Part shown: piece by piece, positions 33,770 to 64,000 of the stretch
Layout of the letters: the number at the start of each line of letters is the position of its first letter
Numbering within the stretch: the stretch's first letter is position 1
From: Synaphobranchus kaupii
Taxonomy: Eukaryota; Chordata; Actinopteri; Anguilliformes; Synaphobranchidae
DNA: 64,000 bases
Direction: 5' to 3'
Assembly: GCA_029718625.1 (NCBI GenBank)
Contig: CM056380.1
Location: 115,020,746 to 115,084,745, forward strand
Notes under the pieces: generated by a model
What the model was told of the DNA's origin: nothing
The model's input: the letters and a program-made list of their open reading frames with translations, nothing else
Database searches by the model: none
Position numbers and translations under genes: made by a program

Positions 33770-35800
33770 AAACAGAACAAAATGAGACCACATGATTTGG
33801 GGGAATGGAGAGCAATCACAGTCAGTTTGAGTGAGCGATGGCTTTTTTTCCCCCTCTTTCCAAGTTTCTGTTAAAACTACTGTCTACAGCTAGTTCAGCA
33901 TCTGTAACCTATCAACTGAGCTGGAACAATGGAAGAGATTTTTTTTGAAATATGAAACTACTTTTGGCCAGTTAGTAACCAACAGTGAGGAATGTACAGA
34001 CAGGGAATCCAAGAAATCTGACATTTACAGGGGTTTCTGTGAGTTCATTTGGCGTTTAAGCAGTTTTTTTTTTCTCTCCATTGAACAAACACCAGAGTTT
34101 TAATATCAGTTCCCAGTTGACTGTGTCTGCACAAATGGCATAAATGCGAAGATTGAAATGACAGTACGCTGAGGTTGGAATCATCTTTGTGGTTTTGTGA
34201 CACGGAATGGGAAAATTTAACAGGATAGCATATCAGCCAGGTCACCCATCATCCTACGCAGCCTCACTTCAGCATCTGGCTGGATTTGAACCGGATCAAT
34301 TTTGTACCGCAGTGTCCAACTCTTGTGGATAATCAGCATCGACTTTTGTTTAAGCCAGACATAAGCAGGATTATTCTAGAACAGTGGGAAGCCAGAAGGA
34401 ACTGTGGGAAGAAGCTAATGACATGGAATGTTCCAAATCATGTAAAAAAAACAAAAAAAACAACAACAAAAAAAACATATCCTGGCTGACTGAAACCCTC
34501 CCATCTCCGGTCGATGCTGGAGCCAATCAGGCGTCAGCTCGCCGGGACGCCAGTCACAATCCCCATAGCCACAATGCATACTGACAGTTTGGCCCGCTAT
34601 GTTCCGTTTAGTTCTGTAAGGCATGGATTGGATTTAAGTGGGTAGTGCGCTTGGAGTGAGAGCGATATAAATGCAAGGTATTATTATTATTATTATTATT
34701 ATTATAAATGACCGTTTCATCATCGTAATAGCGAAGATGAAAAGGTAGGCTAATTTATAATAAAAAATGCCAATGAGTGCAATTAGCTGATCATAACATA
34801 TTTAATGCTAACATGTACAACTTTTTCAGTGACTTAATAAAATGGCAACTCATAAACATGATGCACACAGAGCACAATCCGATCACTGGCATTTTTGTCT
34901 CTGCCCACTTTACTGGTAAGAAGTCCATATAACAGACATAAAAGCTATTTTCTCTTCACGTGCCCGTTTATTTTCTTAGTCTGGTTTTTGTCCCTAGGCT
35001 ATTCTTACTAGGCCAAAAGCAATAAAGATAAAATACTACAACCCATTTTTTTCTGGCAGGTACCCCTAGCTAGGCTATATGGTTTAAATTCGCAGCCTAC
35101 GTGTGTTAGTTGATTACAGCTAGGCTAGCCTACGCGTCAAGCATATTCAACATTAATTGTGTAGGCTACCAATCTGCTTTGCCGGGTCGTTCTAGCTTTA
35201 GACAACAAAATTGACATTCAATACTAATATCAACTGATAGCCCACAGATTGTAGTTTTAAATGATACATCATTTCTTCCCAGCTAAACACGTGACAGACA
35301 GCAGACCCACTCGGTCATGATCAGGAGGGCTCGCGCTTGCAAAACGGGGGATGCCTCCTGACCAGGACCGACGATGACCGAATGGGCGTTCTGAAAAAAG
35401 CGGCGCCTCTTCCCACCCCTACGAACGAAACCGTCGAAAATCGCCTTTTTTTTTTACATGCAAGTCCTGACCAGAACAAACAGCGCTGTATAATATAGCT
35501 AACTATACGGTGAATTCAGATAAAGTGGGAAGCTTTTTGCAATTTTGCCTTCTGTTATCCGTTTCGATATCAGTCCAACACATTTACACAGCACATGATA
35601 ACATCTTGATGATTTCAGAATTGTATCTGACCACATAAAAAGCAAAATTGTAGATATCTTACTCACAGGATGCATGGCACACCTTTATTTTTTCTTTGAG
35701 CCACAACACATTTTTTCATCTGCGTTTGGGAATGTGGGACAGCTCATTAGGTAATGTGGGACACCAATTCATTATTACAAAACCCCAATAACAGGCTATA
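33770..35800. other. dusp29 3' flank and intergenic DNA
   Basis: Contains the dusp29 3' UTR (end not determinable), a repeat-like segment ending in an ATT microsatellite (34575-34706; AGTGCGCTTGGAGTGAGAGC tail, probably a SINE/LINE end) and AT-rich DNA. No gene is seen. Confidence 0.4.
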
Positions 35801-35805
35801 ATATA

Positions 35806-36829
35806 CAGTGCATCCGGAAAGTATTCACAGCGCTTCACTTTTTCCACATTTTGTTCTGTTACAGCCTTATTCCAAAATTGATTAAATTCATTTTTTCCCT
35901 CAAAATTCTACACACAACACCCCATAATGACAATGTGAAAAAAGTTTTTTTGAGATTTTTGCAAATTTATTAAAAATAAAAAACTAAAATTTCTCATTTA
36001 CATAAGTATTCATACCCTTTGCTTTAACGTATTTTTAAAGTATCATATTTCATATTTGGTCGCATATCCTTTACATGCTGTTACTTCCTGAAGTCTGTGA
36101 CCATCAACATCAAAAAACTCGATATCTTATTTTCAGGTACTGTTACAAGCGATACTATAACCTCTCTGCATTTGAATGGATCTCTATGGAAATTGGGGGG
36201 TGAGACTAGATTCAGCTGTAAATTACACTGGTACAGTATGGAACACATGGCTGGCTAAATGGCTGTAAGTTATCAAGGGTCTGAGCTATCAAACGAGCCC
36301 CAAACCATCACTCTGTTGCCAGATATGGAGTAGATGTGGATGGATCACTTTAAGGGTTGTTTCTCCTGACTTTTTTCCCCATAGAGTTCTATAGGAAAAT
36401 GAGTCCGGAGAAATAACTAGTCTCTAGTCTCACCCCCCAATTTCCATAGAGATCCATTCAAATGCAGAGAGGTTATAGTATCGCTTGTAACAGTACCTGA
36501 AAATAAGATATCGACAGTTTTTTGATGTTGATGGTCACAGACTTCAGGAAGTAACAGCATGTAAAGGATATGCGACCAAATATGAAATATGATACTTTAA
36601 AAATACGTTAAAGCAAAGGGTATGAATACTTATGTAAATGAGAAATTTTAGTTTTTTATTTTTAATAAATTTGCAAAAATCTCAAAAAAACTTTTTTCAC
36701 ATTGTCATTATGGGGTGTTGTTTGTAGAATTTTGAGGGAAAAAAAGAATTTAATAAATTTTGGAATTAGGCTGTAACAGAACAAAATGTGGAAAAAGTGA
36801 AGCGCTGTGAATACTTTCCGGATGCACTG
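35806..36829. mobile_element. 1-kb foldback Tc1-type element
   Basis: TA duplications (35804-35805, 36830-36831) flank inverted ends CAGTGCATCCGGAAAGTATT / AATACTTTCCGGATGCACTG, typical of a fish Tc1-like family. The whole element is a hairpin: the left arm (35806 to about 36211) is repeated inverted at about 36423-36829 with few differences, separated by a loop of about 210 bp. No transposase frame. Confidence 0.88.
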
Positions 36830-36973
36830 TAGTACATTGCAATATATTTTAATGGTGCAACATGCTTAAATACACTAAGTAAACATCAGGACCCAAGCAA
36901 AAAATATTTTTAAGTACATATGTACTCATCATGTAATAACTACTAATTTTGTGTTAAATTGGCCGCACTTTAA

Positions 36974-37869
36974 ATGAGAAGTTCGGTATTTAGCATGTTA
37001 AGCCCTGTTATAAGGTTATTTACGATCATATACAACGGTCCATATCAACATTTTGACAAACTCTGCAGTCTTGAGACATATTGGTTTTTGCTCATGTCAC
37101 AGCTGACTTACACAATGGATCTGGATGGGCATATAGAAAATCCTTCAAAAAACACCAAACTCTCGTTTTCAAAGACGGGAAACTCACCAAGTGGTCACTG
37201 GTGTCTTCTTGTAATTAGTGTTTACGTTTAAAACCGTTTAAAGATGTATATAACTATTTTCAGTCGACATACAGCCATACGTTTGTAAACTTCCACAAAT
37301 TATGGGAGATCTTGGCTGTGTTTGAAGAAGAAGAGCCGCTTCCGGGTCACCAGGTCGGGTTTTGCTTTGCAGCTAGTACGAACTCTTCAAAAGGATCCAT
37401 TTTGCTAAATCAGTGTACGTTTATGCGACTGATTCCTTCACTGCGAGCGCACAAGGTGAGCAACAGAAAACGACAAACTTTCCAAAACAATTCAGAAGTA
37501 TTTCCGGTTTCCAGCTGCGAATGTGTCTATCTAAACCTCCTTTGGTGTCTATACAAGTCAATGGATTTAATAAAATGATAAATAAAACCCGATATGAAGC
37601 ATAGTTTGCGACGATTTCTGTGCCAGAACATCGACGGACACCAGTGACCACTCGGTGAGTTTCCCATCTTTGAAAACGAGAGTTTATGGTGTTTTTTGAA
37701 GGATCTTCTATATGCCCATCCAGATCCATTGTGTAAGTTAGCTGTCACATGAGCAAAAAGCAATATATCTCAAGACTGTAGAGTTTGTCAAAATGTTGAT
37801 ATGGACCGTTGTATATGATCGTAAATAACCTTATAACAGGGCTTAACATGCTAAATACCAAACTTCTTT
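36974..37869. repeat. Long inverted repeat of unknown family
   Basis: The left arm (about 36976-37205: GTATTTAGCATGTTAAGCCC ... GTGGTCACTGGTGTCT) is repeated inverted at about 37637-37866. Arms are about 230 bp and roughly 95% alike; the centre is about 430 bp. TTAA occurs at both edges (36970-36973 and 37868-37871), as expected for a piggyBac-type target, but the termini do not match exactly. Short open frames inside look accidental. Confidence 0.75.
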
Positions 37870-39300
37870 AAGTACAGGCTAATAAATGCATTCAAGTTGT
37901 ACTTTTGTAGAACTTCTGTACAACTCTAGCATACTTACTTATTTAAGTGTACTAAATTGAGACACATCTTACAATCTTAAAGTATATTTAGGTATACTAA
38001 TTGAAAGGGTGATTTGTAGGTAATGGAAATACAATTCTAAATTATGACTACGGTGTTTGAAATGTACTTTAAATAGCATTAAAAGTAGTATGCTATCAAG
38101 GGATGAAAATAAAGTAGCCTTGGCTATACCTTTTATAAGTACCCTAAAATACCACTAAATATATCATATTTAGTAGGCTATACTTATTTGAAGTAAACTA
38201 AAGTACAAATGAATGACATATTTCCAAATGCATTACATGTTTTAACATGGGGCATACAAATGGTAGCAACATAATGCTCATTGAACGTTCTACTACCATT
38301 AAAGAACCGTCTTGAGCTTTCTCCGGAGTCCCATCGAATTTCACTTGCTTTCGTTAAACTGCCGCAGCACAGAAACCAGCCGTACTTGTACCTATTTTTA
38401 ACCTAAAAGTTCAACGCGATTTTTCTAATTTTATAGTATGGCGCAACATTTTTCTGAATCAGAAGAAGTGAGAGCACATCAACTCCAGAGAGCAAGGTGG
38501 ATATTTTGCCATACGAGGGATCACCAGCAGTTCTAACCGAACGGCACCAACTGCTGACGTTAACTTAGCTTGCTAGTGACAAAGCTAGCAAATAATACAG
38601 ATACTATCCAACTTAGCTAGCTAGACAAAAACTTCCGTTAGCTACTAACATTACTAATTTTCAGACATGTCCACATTATCATCAGTAATAAGCAACAAGT
38701 GACCTACCGTGTCAGCTATCATATAGCTAGTAACATTTGCCCCCTTCACACATGGAACCCATGACATGACCGGGTTCAATTATCCGGGTTAGGTCGTGCT
38801 GCGGAAATGATCTGGAAAATTCCAACATATAGCCTAGCAATTGATAACCCGAACATAAGCATGGAGGGCTGAGCTTCAGACTGATTAGTCAGCGAGCCAG
38901 GTGTGCACATACTGGGAATAAGGTTAGCTGAGCAAGTAAGATGTGTTTCTAAGCACAAATGTACATTATAGCCTATGTCTAAACCTACTCTAGTGGGACT
39001 CGTAGGTCACCTACCACTTTGAAGAGTACGAATTAGGCTCTTTGAGAGAAGGTTTGAACCAATCTGCCCAGTGATGAGTACATGTTGTATGAAATACAGT
39101 AGACCAACGTAGCTACAGAACTGTATAACAGTCAGATATAAAAAATGGAGAACCGGAAATCCCTGCTAGTGTAGAAAGCTGAAGTTTGGCTTGGTGGTGC
39201 TCATTTGAATTTCCTGTCTTTTGCAGCTTTTGACCAAGCCAAACTTCTCACTTAAAACATAGTTGTTTTGTTATTAAATATAAAGATAAATAGATTTATG
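37870..39300. other. Intergenic DNA between convergent genes
   Basis: AT-rich, with AAGTACT/TATACTT-like motifs around 37870-38180 and CTAGCTAG motifs near 38560-38640. No gene features. Confidence 0.4.
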
Positions 39301-40133
39301 GTCATTATATAGCTTTTTGTTTTATTATTTCTGCCACAAGATCTTTGAAATGTTTTAGAATTGTACGCATACAAACACTGAGATATGCTTTATTATTCAG
39401 ACAGAAATCAGTTTGCATTATAAAACAGAAAGCTGCCTCGTTTAAGGAAATTTGTTACAAAAAGTCATGAATTATACACATTTAGCAATAAAACCTTTCA
39501 AGCTTAACAACTGAAATGGGACAAAGTTTACAATTGTTTTTTTTACAGCATTAGAATTAACAAAAATATAGTTTAATTTTTCTCCCCTTGCAGGGAAACC
39601 TAACAAGGCCATACATTTAAAAAAAATGGCTTGCCATTAAGCACAACACTTGTACAGTACTAATCTGATGCACTGTCACTAACAAAGACGTTGTAGCATG
39701 CTAAGTGTCACTTTACATTTTAAAAATGAATGTACAATAATTTAAATATATAAAGGCATGAGTATAGAAGAAAACTAAATGTCAGGACTGTTAGACAGGT
39801 ACAGGTAAAAGGCTCTAATGTCAGATAATGCATTTGTAGCAGGCACATTATATGGCTCCGGCACAAAGGTCCACTGCTGAAGCCGTCTCCCAGTGCAGTT
39901 TGGTATCCTGTACTGCACTCTTCCAAGGAGATTAACGCTAATCCAATACATTTTCATTTTAATCATGTAAGGCTTTCCTATAATTAGGAAAAAAAAGGTC
40001 AGAATTCTTGCCGTCAACATTGTTTTCTTCTTTTTTGCATCCTTAAGTGCTGGTTTTTTTTCAGGAGAAAAAAAAAATTAATCCAGGGGTAAAGTGCATT
40101 TCAAAACAATATGCACTTTTGAGAAAATAATAT
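39300..40133 (-). other. Probable kat6b 3' UTR
   Basis: AT-rich sequence directly after the kat6b stop, with minus-strand AATAAA hexamers near 39320 and 39390 (plus-strand TTTATT). The true polyadenylation site cannot be chosen from sequence alone. Confidence 0.4.
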
Positions 40134-63648
<23,515 letters not shown>

Positions 63649-64000
63649 CTGCCCCATTCACAAAAACAAAAACACACACACATCTGTATCAGAGGCGACT
63701 AAACTGCAGCAAAAAATTTTTTTTTAAAAATGAATAAAAGACAATTTCCAGAGACCATCGCTCATCATATCGAAGCATTTAAAAATCCTGCAAATGTGTT
63801 CTACAAAAAAAATTTTTTTTAAATATGGGCTGCGGAGGGAATTCCAGCAGGACTCTAAATACCAACCGAGACGCGACTGTGAACACATAAATATCCCCCG
63901 CCATCTCCCTGGAGGATTATACACGAGAATAAAGTAAACCGATAGCGTTTAAGAAGCTACCCTCTAGTGATCCAATGAGCTGTTTCTGAGAGTTAACTGA

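Noticed and set aside
36974..37763. Short frames inside the long inverted repeat (MDLDGHIE peptides)
   Set aside because: The same peptide is read from both arms because they are inverted copies; frames are short and lack family or splice evidence.

Overview
The window is vertebrate nuclear DNA, almost certainly from a ray-finned (teleost) fish. Evidence: spliced genes with GT-AG introns, Tc1/mariner remnants, fish-type tRNA-derived SINEs and very abundant minisatellites. The gene order (a dual-specificity phosphatase cluster next to kat6b) matches the vertebrate KAT6B-DUSP29-DUSP13 neighbourhood. No species can be named from the sequence alone.

Left half (about 1.7-33.8 kb), all on the + strand: a tandem array of three-exon atypical dual-specificity phosphatase genes. 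In order: a dusp13a gene (1748-3094), a second diverged dusp13a-like gene (6023-8872), a dusp13b gene (17080-19429), a pair of dusp13b-type exons 2-3 with no visible exon 1 (21573-22237), a second complete dusp13b-like gene (25119-27182), and dusp29/dupd1 (29911-33769). All share one intron layout (phase 2 after the VNEVWPNLYIGD-type segment, phase 1 just before the HCxxGxxR loop). Copies in the dusp13b group exchange sequence: the 25-27 kb gene is a mosaic of its two left neighbours. The second introns of all three dusp13b-type sets begin with GC instead of GT.

Middle (34-40 kb): gene-poor space between the convergent dusp29 and kat6b, holding two large foldback elements (35806-36829 and about 36974-37869).

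Right half (40.1-63.6 kb), on the - strand: the 3' part of kat6b (MYST histone acetyltransferase). Ten coding exons were traced with fully consistent phases: the MYST zinc finger and acetyl-CoA site (56.6-63.6 kb), linker exons, and a 2.8-kb terminal exon for the acidic and Ser/Met-rich C-terminus. The 5' exons lie beyond the right edge. The terminal exon carries a 21-copy, 9-residue repeat. The introns between 45 and 57 kb consist largely of minisatellites (16-, 30-, 36-, 40/50-, 45- and 64-bp units, a pentamer-derived array and CA/TG tracts), several of which run up to within about 20 bp of splice sites.

The phosphatases probably act on phosphoproteins in muscle and testis, as known for mammalian DUSP13/DUSP29; kat6b is a chromatin regulator that only shares synteny with them. 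I found no CRISPR array, operon, virus or dedicated new molecular system. The most unusual content is the exon-abutting minisatellites, the KAT6B peptide array, the gene-conversion mosaic, and a minisatellite built from a reverse-transcriptase motif.
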